Assembly (NCBI GenBank): GCA_016719895.1
Contig: JADJYG010000026.1
Span: 1 to 64,000 of the forward strand
From: Saprospirales bacterium
GTDB taxonomy: Bacteria > Bacteroidota > Bacteroidia > Chitinophagales > Saprospiraceae
DNA length: 64,000 nucleotides
Direction: 5' to 3'
Shown: piece by piece, positions 7,582 through 16,579 of the stretch
Layout of the letters: every line of letters starts with the position of its first letter
How positions within the stretch are numbered: the stretch's first letter is position 1
Made by a program: the position numbers and the translations under genes
The notes under the pieces: model-generated
What the model saw: the letters and a program-made list of their open reading frames with translations, nothing else
The model's database searches: none
What the model was told of the DNA's origin: nothing

Positions 7582-10263
7582 TTACAGGAATTGTCGCACT
7601 TCCTCCACCGCCGCTGCCAGCCGGCTGGCGTCGCTGCCGCCTGCGGTAGCGAAAAAGGGCTGGCCGCCGCCGCCGCCGTTGAGGAACTTTTGCGCCAGCT
7701 CGCGCACGATGGCGCCGGCATTCAGGCTTTTGTCTTTCGCCAGCTGATCGCTGATGCGGACGGTCAGCAGGGGTTTGTCCTGGTAGACGGAGCCGAAGGC
7801 GATTACGGCATTGCCCAGTTCGCGTTCGATCTCGTAGGCCAGGGTTTTGACGGCCCCGGCATCGCTGAGGGGCAATACGGCGCCCAGGAACCGGATGCCG
7901 TTGACCGTGATGACTTTACCGCGCAGTCCTTCGCGCAGACTGTTGGCTTGTTCCTGTACCAGCCGGTCGATCTCTTTTTGCAGCCGTTTGTTTTCCTCCT
8001 GCAATTCGTGCACCGCTCTGGCGGAGTCTTTGGTTTTGAGCAGGAGCCGGATGGCCGCCAGTTCGCGGTCGGCCGCACTTATGTATTGCTGGGCGGCCTC
8101 AGCGGTCACGGCTTCGAGGCGGCGCACGCCGGCAGCCACGGCGCTTTCGGCCGTGATCTTGAAATAGCCTATTTTGCCCGTGTGGCTCACGTGGCAGCCG
8201 CCGCAGAGCTCGCGGGAATACTGCGGGTCAAAGGTGATCATGCGCACCTTTTCGCCGTATTTTTCTCCGAAGAGCATCATGGCGCCGGCCTTTTGGGCTT
8301 CTTCGATAGGTAAGTTACGCGCTTCTTCGAGGGCGATGTTTTCCCGGATTTTTTCATTGACAAGCCGCTCGATTTCGGCCAGCTCCTCGTCGGTCACTTT
8401 CTGGAAATGGGCAAAATCGAAGCGCAGCGTCTGATCGTCGAGGTACGAGCCTTTTTGCTGCACGTGATGGCCCAGCACCTTGCGGAGGGCGGCGTGCAAC
8501 AGGTGGGTGGCCGAGTGGTTGTTTTCGGTGAGGCGCCGCTTGCGGGAATCGACGTGGCAGTGCACGCTGGGGTCCTGGATATATTGCGGCAGTTTCTCCA
8601 CGATGTGGATGACCAGGTCGTTCTCTTTTTTGGTGTCGAGCACCCGTATTTTTTCCACCCCATCCCGCTCCCCAACGGAGAGGGCGAATTCCAGCCAGCC
8701 TGTATCGCCTACCTGGCCGCCGCCTTCCGGGTAGAAGGGTGTGCGGTTGAGCACCAGGTGATATTGGGGTTGCTCTTTGAGCACGACCGTGCGGAATTTC
8801 AGGACGTGGGCATCGCGGAGATCGAGCTTATCGTGGCCCACAAATTCGACCTCCCCCCGGCCTCCCCCTGCAGAGGGGGAACCGCGCAGCACCATCCAGT
8901 CGCCCACTTCTTTGGCGGCGTCTTTGCGGGAGCGGTCTTTTTGTTCTTTCAGGGCTTTTTCGAAGCCGGGTTCGTCCACCGACCAGCCTTTTTCGCGGGC
9001 AATCAGGCGGGTGAGGTCGATTGGAAACCCGTAGGTGTCGTAGAGTTCGAAGGCCTGCTCGCCGCTCATGGCGTTGTGTTGGATGTCCAGGCCCTCAATC
9101 CGCTTCAGCCCGCTTTCGAGGGTGCGCAGGAAGGATTTTTCTTCTTCCAGGATCACTTTGACGACGAAGTCGATTTGCGCCTTCAATTCCGGAAACACAT
9201 CGCTGAACTCTTCCCCGAGAATCGGGGCCATGCGGTAGAGCACGGGTTCTTTGAGATCGAGAAACGAGTAGGAATACCGCACGGCGCGGCGCAGGATACG
9301 GCGGATGACATAGCCGGCGCCGGTATTGGACGGTAATTCGCCGTCGGCGATGGCAAAACACACGGCGCGCAGGTGGTCGGCCACCACGCGCATGGCCACG
9401 TCGGTCTTTTTCCAGCCGGGGTGAATATCCGGGTAGGTGCCTTCATATGGTATGCCGGCGTAATGCTCCAGGAAACCGATGAGCGGCTTCCACAGGTCGG
9501 TATCGTAGTTGGAGGCGGCGCCCTGCACGGCGCGGCAGAGGCGTTCGAAGCCCATGCCGGTGTCCACGCTTTTGGCGGGCAGTTCGTCCAGCGAGCCGTC
9601 GGCGCGGCGGTTGAACTGCATGAACACGTTGTTCCACACTTCGATCACGTTGGGGTCGTCGGCGTTTACGAGGTCGCGGCCGTCTTTCCGGGCGCGCTCG
9701 CTGTCGGGGCGCAGGTCGACGTGGATTTCGGAGCAGGGGCCGCAGGGGCCCTGGTCGCCCATTTCCCAGAAGTTGTCTTTTTTGCTGAAGGGCAGGATGC
9801 GGTCTTCGGGTACGTATTTTTTCCACTCGTCGAAGGCTTCCTGGTCGAAGGGCAGGTTTTCGCGCTCGTCGCCTTTGAACACCGAGACATAGAGGCGGTC
9901 TTTGGGCAGTTTGTACACCTCGGTGAGCAGTTCCCAGGACCAGGCGATGGCTTCTTTTTTGAAATAATCGCCAAACGACCAGTTGCCCAGCATTTCGAAC
10001 ATGGTGTGGTGGTAGCCGTCGCGGCCCACGTCTTCCAGGTCGTTGTGTTTGCCGGTCACGCGCAGGCACTTCTGGGTGTCGGCCACGCGTTTGGCGGGCG
10101 GCGCCTGGTTGCCAAGGAAAAAGTCCTTGAGCGGCGCCATGCCGGAGTTGATGAACATGAGCGTGGGGTCGCTCTTGGCTACGATGGGCGCCGAGGGGAT
10201 AATTTTATGCCCTTTGGAAGCGAAGAATTCGAGGAACTGGCGGCGGATGTCGCGGGAAGTCAT
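7582..10263 (-). CDS. alaS: Alanine--tRNA ligase
   Basis: This 893-residue class II synthetase charges tRNA-Ala with alanine. The N-terminal catalytic domain begins at MTSRDIRRQFLEFFASKGH. The editing domain has the HSATHLLH zinc motif and a second zinc motif ELCGGCHVSHTG, with Cys where most bacteria have Thr. A coiled coil (about residues 740-775) leads into the C-Ala domain ending near EVRQFL. Two short loops, near residues 461-472 and 524-536, are encoded by DNA that resembles genomic palindromic repeats (separate entries). The promoter box is 66 bp upstream. Confidence 0.97.
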   Translation of the reverse strand: MTSRDIRRQFLEFFASKGHKIIPSAPIVAKSDPTLMFINSGMAPLKDFFLGNQAPPAKRVADTQKCLRVTGKHNDLEDVGRDGYHHTMFEMLGNWSFGDYFKKEAIAWSWELLTEVYKLPKDRLYVSVFKGDERENLPFDQEAFDEWKKYVPEDRILPFSKKDNFWEMGDQGPCGPCSEIHVDLRPDSERARKDGRDLVNADDPNVIEVWNNVFMQFNRRADGSLDELPAKSVDTGMGFERLCRAVQGAASNYDTDLWKPLIGFLEHYAGIPYEGTYPDIHPGWKKTDVAMRVVADHLRAVCFAIADGELPSNTGAGYVIRRILRRAVRYSYSFLDLKEPVLYRMAPILGEEFSDVFPELKAQIDFVVKVILEEEKSFLRTLESGLKRIEGLDIQHNAMSGEQAFELYDTYGFPIDLTRLIAREKGWSVDEPGFEKALKEQKDRSRKDAAKEVGDWMVLRGSPSAGGGRGEVEFVGHDKLDLRDAHVLKFRTVVLKEQPQYHLVLNRTPFYPEGGGQVGDTGWLEFALSVGERDGVEKIRVLDTKKENDLVIHIVEKLPQYIQDPSVHCHVDSRKRRLTENNHSATHLLHAALRKVLGHHVQQKGSYLDDQTLRFDFAHFQKVTDEELAEIERLVNEKIRENIALEEARNLPIEEAQKAGAMMLFGEKYGEKVRMITFDPQYSRELCGGCHVSHTGKIGYFKITAESAVAAGVRRLEAVTAEAAQQYISAADRELAAIRLLLKTKDSARAVHELQEENKRLQKEIDRLVQEQANSLREGLRGKVITVNGIRFLGAVLPLSDAGAVKTLAYEIERELGNAVIAFGSVYQDKPLLTVRISDQLAKDKSLNAGAIVRELAQKFLNGGGGGQPFFATAGGSDASRLAAAVEEVRQFL
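8652..8688. repeat. Decayed palindromic repeat inside alaS
   Basis: The stretch reads ccacccc-atcccgctcccc-aacggagaggg. It resembles, from memory, the widespread bacterial element of the form CCTCACCCC..CCCTCTCC..GGAGAGGG. It encodes the loop FALSVGERDGV between otherwise conserved AlaS segments (QVGDTGWLE and KIRVLDTKKEN). Confidence 0.4.
8851..8880. repeat. Palindromic repeat inside alaS
   Basis: A perfect hairpin TCCCCCT-gcag-AGGGGGA occupies 8863-8880 and is preceded by ctccccccggcc. The arrangement resembles C-rich interspersed repeats seen between genes in Bacteroidota genomes. Here it is read in frame as GSPSAGGGRGE, immediately before the conserved VEFVGHDKL segment of AlaS. Confidence 0.5.
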
Positions 10264-10328
10264 GTGCGGAGAACGGTTACTGGTTGCTGGTTAGAGGGTT
10301 ATTGGTTGGCGCGTAGGCAAAAGCGACG

Positions 10329-10336
10329 CAAAGGTA
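10329..10336 (-). promoter_or_regulatory. -7 box for alaS
   Basis: TACCTTTG on the minus strand is an exact TAnnTTTG match, followed by GC as in other strong examples here. The leader to the alaS ATG is about 60 nt. It contains the degenerate direct repeats ttactggttgctggtta and ttattggttgg (10270-10312). Confidence 0.65.
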
Positions 10337-10461
10337 GGGGTTTTGGTAAAAAGAGCGTTATGTTTACCAGGTGGGGAAGCGCCTTAATTTTTATGGACAA
10401 GGCTTGGGAATAGCGTTTTGACATGCAGCAAATATAGGATAAAATGGGTTCAAAACGGGCG

Positions 10462-11463
10462 CTAACCGGCTCCATTCAGCATTCCCCACAACATATCTTT
10501 CAACTGTTGTATATTCTTCCCTGTCACCGCAGAGATAAAAATCGCCCGTACCCCATCCGGCAGGGTTTCGCGCAGCATGCGCTCCAGGTCGTCGTCGATG
10601 AGGTCGGCCTTGCTGATGGCCAGCAGGCGCGGCTTGTCGAGCAGTTCGGGGTTGAATTCGCGTAGTTCGTTGACCAGGATATCGTATTCTTTTTGGAGGT
10701 TTCGGTCGGTGTCGGCGGGCACCATGAACAGCAGCACGCTGTTGCGCTCGATATGGCGCAGGAAGCGGTGGCCGATGCCACGACCTTCGTGGGCGCCCTC
10801 GATTATGCCGGGGATGTCGGCCATGATGAACGATTGGCCCGGGCGGGCCTCCACGATACCGAGGTTGGGCACGAGGGTGGTGAAGGGGTAGTCGCCGATC
10901 TTCGGTTTGGCGGCGCTGACGGCGCTCAGCAGGGTGCTTTTGCCGGCGTTGGGAAACCCGACGAGGCCCACGTCGGCCAGGACCTTAAGTTCGAGTACGA
11001 TCCATTGTTCCACGCCGCCTTCGCCCGGCTGGGCATAGCGGGGTGTTTGGTGGGTGGCGTTTTTGAAAAAATTGTTGCCTTTACCGCCCCGGCCGCCGGG
11101 GAGTAGGATTTTTTTGTCGTCGCGTTCGGTAATTTCCAGCAACAATTCGCCGGTTTCGGCATCTTTGGCCACGGTACCCAGGGGAACTTTTACGACGATG
11201 TCGTCGCCGTCGGAGCCGGTTTTGAGCCCACCGCGCCCGGGTTGGCCGTCTTTGGCAAAGAGGTGTTTGGTGTATTTGAGGTCGAGCAGGGTCCATTCGT
11301 TGGGGTCGGCCTGCAGAATGACGTGGCCGCCGCGCCCGCCGTCGCCGCCGTCGGGTCCGCCTTTGGGTGTGCCCGGGCCGCGGAAAAAGTGCACGCTGCC
11401 CGCTCCGCCTTTGCCGGAACGGAACAGGATTTTTACATAGTCGACAAAATTCTGCTCAGCCAT
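10462..11463 (-). CDS. obgE: Obg family GTPase
   Basis: The protein has 333 residues. The glycine-rich Obg domain spans residues 1-160 (for example SGKGGAGSVHFFRG and LPGGRGGKGN). The G domain starts with the P-loop GFPNAGKS at 169-176. The switch II motif is DIPGIIEGAHEGRG; SKADLID is the base-recognition motif and SAVTGKN the G5 motif. There is no OCT extension, as in other short Obg proteins. Obg binds the 50S ribosomal subunit and acts in ribosome assembly and stress control. It has its own promoter, divergent from the LOG-family gene. Confidence 0.96.
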   Translation of the reverse strand: MAEQNFVDYVKILFRSGKGGAGSVHFFRGPGTPKGGPDGGDGGRGGHVILQADPNEWTLLDLKYTKHLFAKDGQPGRGGLKTGSDGDDIVVKVPLGTVAKDAETGELLLEITERDDKKILLPGGRGGKGNNFFKNATHQTPRYAQPGEGGVEQWIVLELKVLADVGLVGFPNAGKSTLLSAVSAAKPKIGDYPFTTLVPNLGIVEARPGQSFIMADIPGIIEGAHEGRGIGHRFLRHIERNSVLLFMVPADTDRNLQKEYDILVNELREFNPELLDKPRLLAISKADLIDDDLERMLRETLPDGVRAIFISAVTGKNIQQLKDMLWGMLNGAG

Positions 11464-11514
11464 TCGAATCGTGTTAAAAGGGAACGTGGATACCCGAAAA
11501 TCGCTTTAGGCCTG

Positions 11515-11522
11515 CAAAGGTA
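11515..11522 (-). promoter_or_regulatory. -7 box for obgE
   Basis: TACCTTTG, followed by CAGG on the minus strand, is an exact consensus match about 50 bp before the obgE start. Confidence 0.65.
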
Positions 11523-11570
11523 GGCAATCGCGGCGTGAACCGGCGGTATGCGGAATTGATTGAGTTTTTT

Positions 11571-11578
11571 GACCTTTG
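11571..11578 (+). promoter_or_regulatory. Probable -7 box for LOG-family gene
   Basis: GACCTTTG differs from TAnnTTTG at one base and is followed by CC. It decides the start of the downstream gene. A TTG at 11576 lies inside the promoter and cannot be translated from it, so the ATG at 11636 is preferred. Confidence 0.45.
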
Positions 11579-11635
11579 CCGGCAGAGGAAAAAAATCAGG
11601 CACCGCTCCCGCCGCCAGAGCAAACCGTTGTACAT

Positions 11636-12376
11636 ATGACCAGATCACGCCGCCCGCTTATCGCCCGCAATGAATCCGTATGGCTCGAAGGCCCCAGAAG
11701 CCGCATCTATGAATTGGGGTTCGTGCTTCGCGTCTTTTGGGAGCTGTTCCGGGGAGTGCGCACGCTGCACTTCACCGGCCCGGCGGTCACGGTATTCGGC
11801 TCGGCCCGGTTTCAGGAAGGGCACCGGTACTACGAGCTGGCCCGGCAAACGGGCAGCCGGATCGTTTCGGAGCTGGGCATGACCGTCATGACCGGCGGCG
11901 GGCCCGGTATCATGGAAGCAGCCAACCGGGGCGCCCGCGAAGCCGGCGGGAACTCGGTTGGCTGCAACATCATCCTGCCGCACGAACAGAAGGAAAACCC
12001 GTACCTGGACAAATTCGTGCTTTTCCGCTATTTCTTCATCCGCAAAGTGCTGCTGGTGAAATACTCCTATGCGTTTATTATTCTACCCGGCGGCTTCGGC
12101 ACCATGGATGAGTTTTTTGAAACGCTCACCCTGATCCAAACCCGAAAAATCGAAGATTTTCCCATGGTCGTCATGGGTACGGAATTTTACAAACCCCTGC
12201 GCGACTTCCTGGCGTTCATGGCCGAACAAGGGACGATCTCGCCCGCAGATATGAAATTACTGCTGTTCACCGACGATCCGGAAGAAGCCGTAGCGCATAT
12301 CCGCAAATACCTGGTGGCGAATTATCGCATTGTAAAGCAGCGCCGGCCTTTGTGGTGGCTGTTTGAACGGGAATGA
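11636..12376 (+). CDS. LOG family (TIGR00730-type) nucleotide 5'-monophosphate phosphoribohydrolase
   Basis: The protein is about 246 residues from the ATG at 11636. The Rossmann-like fold has VFGSAR, TGGGPGIMEAANRGA and the catalytic signature PGGFGTMDE. LOG proteins cleave ribose from cytokinin or purine nucleoside monophosphates; many bacterial members are annotated as lysine decarboxylase in error. The frame is open further upstream from a TTG at 11576, but that codon falls within the predicted promoter. The gene is divergent from obgE and convergent with ribE. Confidence 0.88.
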   Translation: MTRSRRPLIARNESVWLEGPRSRIYELGFVLRVFWELFRGVRTLHFTGPAVTVFGSARFQEGHRYYELARQTGSRIVSELGMTVMTGGGPGIMEAANRGAREAGGNSVGCNIILPHEQKENPYLDKFVLFRYFFIRKVLLVKYSYAFIILPGGFGTMDEFFETLTLIQTRKIEDFPMVVMGTEFYKPLRDFLAFMAEQGTISPADMKLLLFTDDPEEAVAHIRKYLVANYRIVKQRRPLWWLFERE

Positions 12377-12418
12377 GCAAAACGGAATCCGGTACACGAA
12401 ATCAGGCGCACGGTGTTT

Positions 12419-13021
12419 TTACTTGTACAGCGCAAGGTAACGGGAGATATATTTTCCGATAAGGTCAAACTCGGTATTTACCGCGTCGCCAACGGCGATA
12501 TTCCGGAAATTGGTGTGCTCCCAGGTGAACGGAATGATCGCCACGGAAAACAGATCGTCCTGCGGCTCCACCACGGTCAGGCTGACGCCGTTGAGGCAAA
12601 CGGAGCCCTTATCCACCAGTAAATGCCCGGGCGAAGGCCGGTAGCGGAACGCAAACCGCCAGGAACCGCCCGTTTCCAGCACTTCCACGCAATGCGCCAC
12701 TGCATCCACGTGGCCCTGCACGAGGTGCCCGTCGAGCCGGCCGCCGATGGGCAGGCAGCGTTCGAGGTTGACCAACGTGCCTATGCGCCAGGCGCCCAGA
12801 TTGGTGCGGCGCAGCGTTTCTTCCACGGCCGTGACGGTGTGCACCGCGGCGCCGTCCAGGCTACCCCTTTCGACCACGGTGAGGCAGGCGCCATCGTGGC
12901 TTACGCTCTGATCCACCTTCAGCTCGCTGCTGATGGGGCTGGCCAGGGTGAAATGGATGTTGGAGCGGTCCTTTTCAATTTTTCGGACGGCGCCGAGGGC
13001 TTCGATGATTCCGGTGAACAT
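12419..13021 (-). CDS. ribE: Riboflavin synthase, alpha subunit
   Basis: This 200-residue protein starts at MFTGIIEALG, the hallmark N-terminus of riboflavin synthase. It has two lumazine-binding barrels; the second contains VDKGSVCLNGVSLTVV. The enzyme dismutates two molecules of 6,7-dimethyl-8-ribityllumazine to riboflavin. The upstream frame stays open to 13090, but that part is repeat-derived sequence, so the ATG at 13021 is chosen. No FMN riboswitch was seen in the 65 bp upstream. A palindromic repeat sits directly against the start codon. Confidence 0.95.
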   Translation of the reverse strand: MFTGIIEALGAVRKIEKDRSNIHFTLASPISSELKVDQSVSHDGACLTVVERGSLDGAAVHTVTAVEETLRRTNLGAWRIGTLVNLERCLPIGGRLDGHLVQGHVDAVAHCVEVLETGGSWRFAFRYRPSPGHLLVDKGSVCLNGVSLTVVEPQDDLFSVAIIPFTWEHTNFRNIAVGDAVNTEFDLIGKYISRYLALYK

Positions 13022-13077
13022 TGTTGGACGGTGGACGGTGGACGGTGGACCCCGAGACCTCGGGGGTGGATAGGTGC
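13022..13077. repeat. Interspersed palindromic repeat, family A (copy 1)
   Basis: Three tandem ggacggt heptamers lead into ccccgagacctcgggg, a palindrome with a 6-bp stem, and then gtggatagg. The same module occurs in inverted orientation at 19823-19935. It fills the gap between ribE and the secreted-protein gene. Confidence 0.75.
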
Positions 13078-13086
13078 TATTCCATA

Positions 13087-14697
13087 TCACTCAATAACCA
13101 ATTCCTGGTGGGCCACGCCGAGCAAGGTGTTGAGGAAAAAATGGTATTTACCCGGGCGGATGAATATATTTTTCGGCATAACGGCGGTATTCCTGCCCTG
13201 CCCCGATTGTTGATCAACGACGTACAAACCGGTGCCCTCCGTATCGAAAACGCTCAGGATGATGCGTCCCGGCTCGGGCAGTTCATAATCGATCCGGTAG
13301 TGGTTGCCGGCCAACACCGGGTCGAACAGTTTGATCCGGACGCTGCCGGCGGTGGCCAACAGCGCCCGGAAGTCGTTTCTGACCATCAACGGGGTTCGCA
13401 AGGTGTATTTGTTTATCACGATGGCGAGTTGCGGCAACGCATACCCCGGTGTTTGAATGGAATCCAGCCGGGCAATATCCTGTGCTGCGCCTTCGGATGG
13501 AAACACGAGGTCCAGGCTGTCGGGAATGGGCTGGCCGGGACCGACAACCGTCGTGCGGCTGCCCGCGCTGAGCCGGAAGGATATTTCCGGTTGCAACTGC
13601 CCGTCGATCCGGATATCCGGGCGGGCGCTTACTATAGCCCGGAAATCCGCTTCGTCGAAGACGCTCCGGTTTAGTTGAATGGGCGGATCGGCTGCTATGA
13701 TATTTCCTTGCGTATCTTTCAGTTGGAGCAAATACAGGTTATCCAGTTTCTCCCGCCAGCCGCCCCAGGCAATTTCCAGGGTATGGCTGTCGCGGTTGCG
13801 GCGCAGCGCCAGGCGGGGATCGCTGCCGGCCACTATATACATGGTTTTTTCAAACAGCTGGTCGTGCTGTTCAGCGGTATGAATGGTCAGGCTAACGACC
13901 GAGCCGGGTTTCAGCAGGTGTTTGTAGTGTTCGAGGCGCTGAACCATGCTGCGGTACGCCGCCGGCTCGAGCACGGCCACCAGCCCAAACGAAACCTGGT
14001 TGGGATCCGATATCCGGATACTGGCCGCAAGGGGCACGGGCGTAGCGTATATTTTCCACTCGACATAGGGCAGTTGCTGCACGGTTTGCCAAAACTCTGT
14101 TTCGGAAAAAAAATCGCGGTTGGCGTTTTCATAAATATCCTCGCGGCCCCAAATCACTTTTTCCAATACGGAAGTATTCATGGCGCCTGCTGTGGGGGTA
14201 TTTCTCGAGGCGGCCGGACTTGCGGGTTGGTCCTGCGGCGCTTCCAGGATAATATCGATACTGCCGGTGGCTTCGTCAAGCCCCAGCGATAGCCCGGTGA
14301 GACGAAGCGCCTGACCGCTGGCGACGCGTTGCCCCAGCGTTTCATCCAGCAAGCTGATGATCCGGTTGTAGTCATGGCCATCGCGGGAGGCATCCACCCG
14401 TTGCCCTTCCAGGGTAAAGGAAATATGGTCGAGCAGCGTGCTGCCGTTCCACAAATACGGGGTGTGCAGCAACATTTGCCGGAAACCGGCGGGTGTAGTG
14501 TGCAGTGTGCCGCTGTAGCCGGTTTCTTCCAGCAGCGTGCACTGGAGGTTATTCCAGTAAAAGATATACTTGCCGGCGGCAGGAGCCTCGGACACCGGGT
14601 TGGCGTTGGTGATTTGGAAGGCAAAAGCAGGGACTGGAATCCGGCTTAAAAAAAGCAGCAGCAGCCATACCCGGCTGACGGATTGGAATGTTTGCAT
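13087..14697 (-). CDS. Secreted protein of unknown function
   Basis: About 536 residues from the ATG at 14697. This start gives a clean signal peptide (MQTFQSVSRVWLLLLFLSR, cleaved near AFA). The open frame extends to 14799, but an exact -7 promoter box at 14765-14772 lies inside that extension, so it is excluded. The body is beta-rich with no motif I recognise. The last 75 residues (from about YRIDYELPEPGRI) resemble a T9SS-type C-terminal beta domain, without convincing sorting-signal detail. ribE follows 65 bp downstream and may be cotranscribed. Confidence 0.75.
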   Translation of the reverse strand: MQTFQSVSRVWLLLLFLSRIPVPAFAFQITNANPVSEAPAAGKYIFYWNNLQCTLLEETGYSGTLHTTPAGFRQMLLHTPYLWNGSTLLDHISFTLEGQRVDASRDGHDYNRIISLLDETLGQRVASGQALRLTGLSLGLDEATGSIDIILEAPQDQPASPAASRNTPTAGAMNTSVLEKVIWGREDIYENANRDFFSETEFWQTVQQLPYVEWKIYATPVPLAASIRISDPNQVSFGLVAVLEPAAYRSMVQRLEHYKHLLKPGSVVSLTIHTAEQHDQLFEKTMYIVAGSDPRLALRRNRDSHTLEIAWGGWREKLDNLYLLQLKDTQGNIIAADPPIQLNRSVFDEADFRAIVSARPDIRIDGQLQPEISFRLSAGSRTTVVGPGQPIPDSLDLVFPSEGAAQDIARLDSIQTPGYALPQLAIVINKYTLRTPLMVRNDFRALLATAGSVRIKLFDPVLAGNHYRIDYELPEPGRIILSVFDTEGTGLYVVDQQSGQGRNTAVMPKNIFIRPGKYHFFLNTLLGVAHQELVIE

Positions 14698-14764
14698 GTG
14701 CAGGAGGATTTGTGCGCATGTTGGGTATTTTGGCCCGGCGGGAAAATCTCCGACATGCTCATAA

Positions 14765-14772
14765 CAAAGGTA
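14765..14772 (-). promoter_or_regulatory. -7 box for secreted-protein gene
   Basis: TACCTTTG on the minus strand is an exact match, about 68 bp upstream of the ATG at 14697 and just after the stop of the aldehyde dehydrogenase gene. Confidence 0.6.
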
Positions 14773-14788
14773 TCGGTAAATCCGGTCT

Positions 14789-16336
14789 TTACAAGTCAAA
14801 CTTGATTCCCTGCGCCAGCGGTACGGTTTCGGAATAGTTGATCGTGTTGGTCTGCCGGCGCATGTAAGCTTTCCAGGCGTCGGAGCCCGATTCGCGGCCG
14901 CCGCCGGTTTCCTTTTCGCCGCCGAAGGCTCCGCCGATTTCGGCGCCTGAGGTGCCGATATTGACGTTGGCGATGCCGCAATCGGAGCCGGCTGCCGACA
15001 GGAAGCGCTCGGCTTCGCGCAGGTTGTTGGTCATGATGGCCGACGACAGGCCCTGCGGCACGCCGTTTTGAAGGGCGATGGCCGCTTCGATGGTTTTGTA
15101 CTTTAGCAGGTACAGGATCGGGGCGAACGTTTCGTGCTGCACAATCGCCCAGTCGTTTTGCGCTTCGGCGATACAAGGCTTCACGTAGCAACCGCTTTCA
15201 TAACCGCCGCCGCTGAGCACACCGCCCTCCACCGCAAATTTGCCGCCGGCTTTTTTAACCGCTGCAATGGCGTGCAGGTATAGTTCCACCGCGCCTTTAT
15301 CGATCAACGGGCCGACATGGTTGCTGGCATCGAGCGGGTCGCCGATGCGCAGTTGCTTGTAGGCGTTCGCCAGGGCGTTTTTCACGTCGTTGTAGATACT
15401 TTCGTGGATAATCAGCCGGCGTGTGGAGGTGCAACGTTGCCCGCAGGTACCCACGGCGCCGAATACCGCGCCGGTCAGTACGATTTTTAAATCAGCCGAA
15501 GGCGTGATAATAATGGCGTTGTTGCCGCCGAGTTCCAGCAGGCTGCGGCCCAGGCGCTCGGCCACAGCGCGGCCCACGATCTTGCCCATGCGGGTGCTGC
15601 CGGTGGCGCTGATAAGCGGTACGCGCTGGTCTTTGGTCAGGTATTCGCCTACTTTGTAGTCGCCGTTGATGACCGAACAGATTCCTTCGGGCAGGTTGTT
15701 GGCCTGGAGCACTTTTTGAAACAGGTTTTGGCAGGCGATGGCGCACAGCGGCACTTTTTCCGAGGGCTTCCACACGCACACGTCGCCGCATACCAGCGCG
15801 ATCATGGCATTCCACGACCATACCGCCACCGGAAAGTTGAATGCGGAAATAATGCCAACGACGCCCAGGGGGTGCCATTGTTCGTACATGCGGTGTCCGG
15901 GGCGTTCGCTGTGCATGGTCAGGCCATACAGCTGGCGCGAGAGGCCCACGGCGAAATCGCAAATGTCGATCATCTCCTGCACCTCGCCCCAGCCTTCCTG
16001 CAGGCTTTTTCCCATTTCGTAGCTCACCAGCCGGCCCAGCGGGTCTTTGTACTGGCGCAGGATTTCGCCGTATTGCCGCACGATCTCGCCGCGCCGGGGC
16101 GCCGGTATGTCGCGCCAGATGCGGAATGCCACTTCGGCGCGGGCGATGACCTGCTCGTATTGTTCGCGGGTGGTGATCGTGACCGACCCAATGTGTTCGC
16201 CGTCTACGGGCGAATGGCTGTGCAGGCTGCGGGCGCTGCGGGAGAGATGTTCCCGGCCGGTCCAGGTGCCGTGGTTTTTGGCTTTCACGCCGAGTTTGCG
16301 GAAGAAATCTTTTTGCATGGAAAACGATGGTTGCAT
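14789..16336 (-). CDS. amaB: Aldehyde dehydrogenase, ALDH7 type (L-piperidine-6-carboxylate / aminoadipate semialdehyde dehydrogenase)
   Basis: The protein has 515 residues. The NAD-binding and catalytic motifs are ISAFNFPVAVWSWN, LELGGNNA (general-base Glu) and GTCGQRCTSTRR (nucleophile Cys). The C-terminus VPLAQGIKFDL is diagnostic of the ALDH7A1/AmaB group, which oxidises alpha-aminoadipate semialdehyde in lysine breakdown. A second ATG six codons in (16318) is equally possible. Lysine-degradation partners are not adjacent, so the physiological substrate is inferred from family only. A strong promoter box lies 34 bp upstream. Confidence 0.92.
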   Translation of the reverse strand: MQPSFSMQKDFFRKLGVKAKNHGTWTGREHLSRSARSLHSHSPVDGEHIGSVTITTREQYEQVIARAEVAFRIWRDIPAPRRGEIVRQYGEILRQYKDPLGRLVSYEMGKSLQEGWGEVQEMIDICDFAVGLSRQLYGLTMHSERPGHRMYEQWHPLGVVGIISAFNFPVAVWSWNAMIALVCGDVCVWKPSEKVPLCAIACQNLFQKVLQANNLPEGICSVINGDYKVGEYLTKDQRVPLISATGSTRMGKIVGRAVAERLGRSLLELGGNNAIIITPSADLKIVLTGAVFGAVGTCGQRCTSTRRLIIHESIYNDVKNALANAYKQLRIGDPLDASNHVGPLIDKGAVELYLHAIAAVKKAGGKFAVEGGVLSGGGYESGCYVKPCIAEAQNDWAIVQHETFAPILYLLKYKTIEAAIALQNGVPQGLSSAIMTNNLREAERFLSAAGSDCGIANVNIGTSGAEIGGAFGGEKETGGGRESGSDAWKAYMRRQTNTINYSETVPLAQGIKFDL

Positions 16337-16369
16337 GGTTTCTGGTTCAAGGAATTATCAGGACGGGCG

Positions 16370-16377
16370 CAAAGGTA
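16370..16377 (-). promoter_or_regulatory. -7 box for amaB-like gene
   Basis: TACCTTTG followed by CGC on the minus strand is an exact consensus match close to the start at 16336. Confidence 0.65.
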
Positions 16378-16579
16378 GGGAATGTGCTTGGGAAAAAAAG
16401 GACGGACCCACAAGTCTCAAACTCCAAATGCGCCAGGGACGGCCTTGGCCAAACGCAATACACGGCTTATTTTTGTACGTCAAGCGTCCGCATAAGCGGA
16501 TATTTATTGTAGAGATCAAGTGGGTGATGCCGGTATACTTTGATGCAGAAAATTTCCTGCAAACGCAAGGGCAACTGGA

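Noticed and set aside
16468..16475. Exact TATTTTTG promoter-like box on the plus strand
   Set aside because: No convincing gene follows; only an 18-codon frame before the convergent dipeptidase gene. Probably chance in an AT-rich gap.
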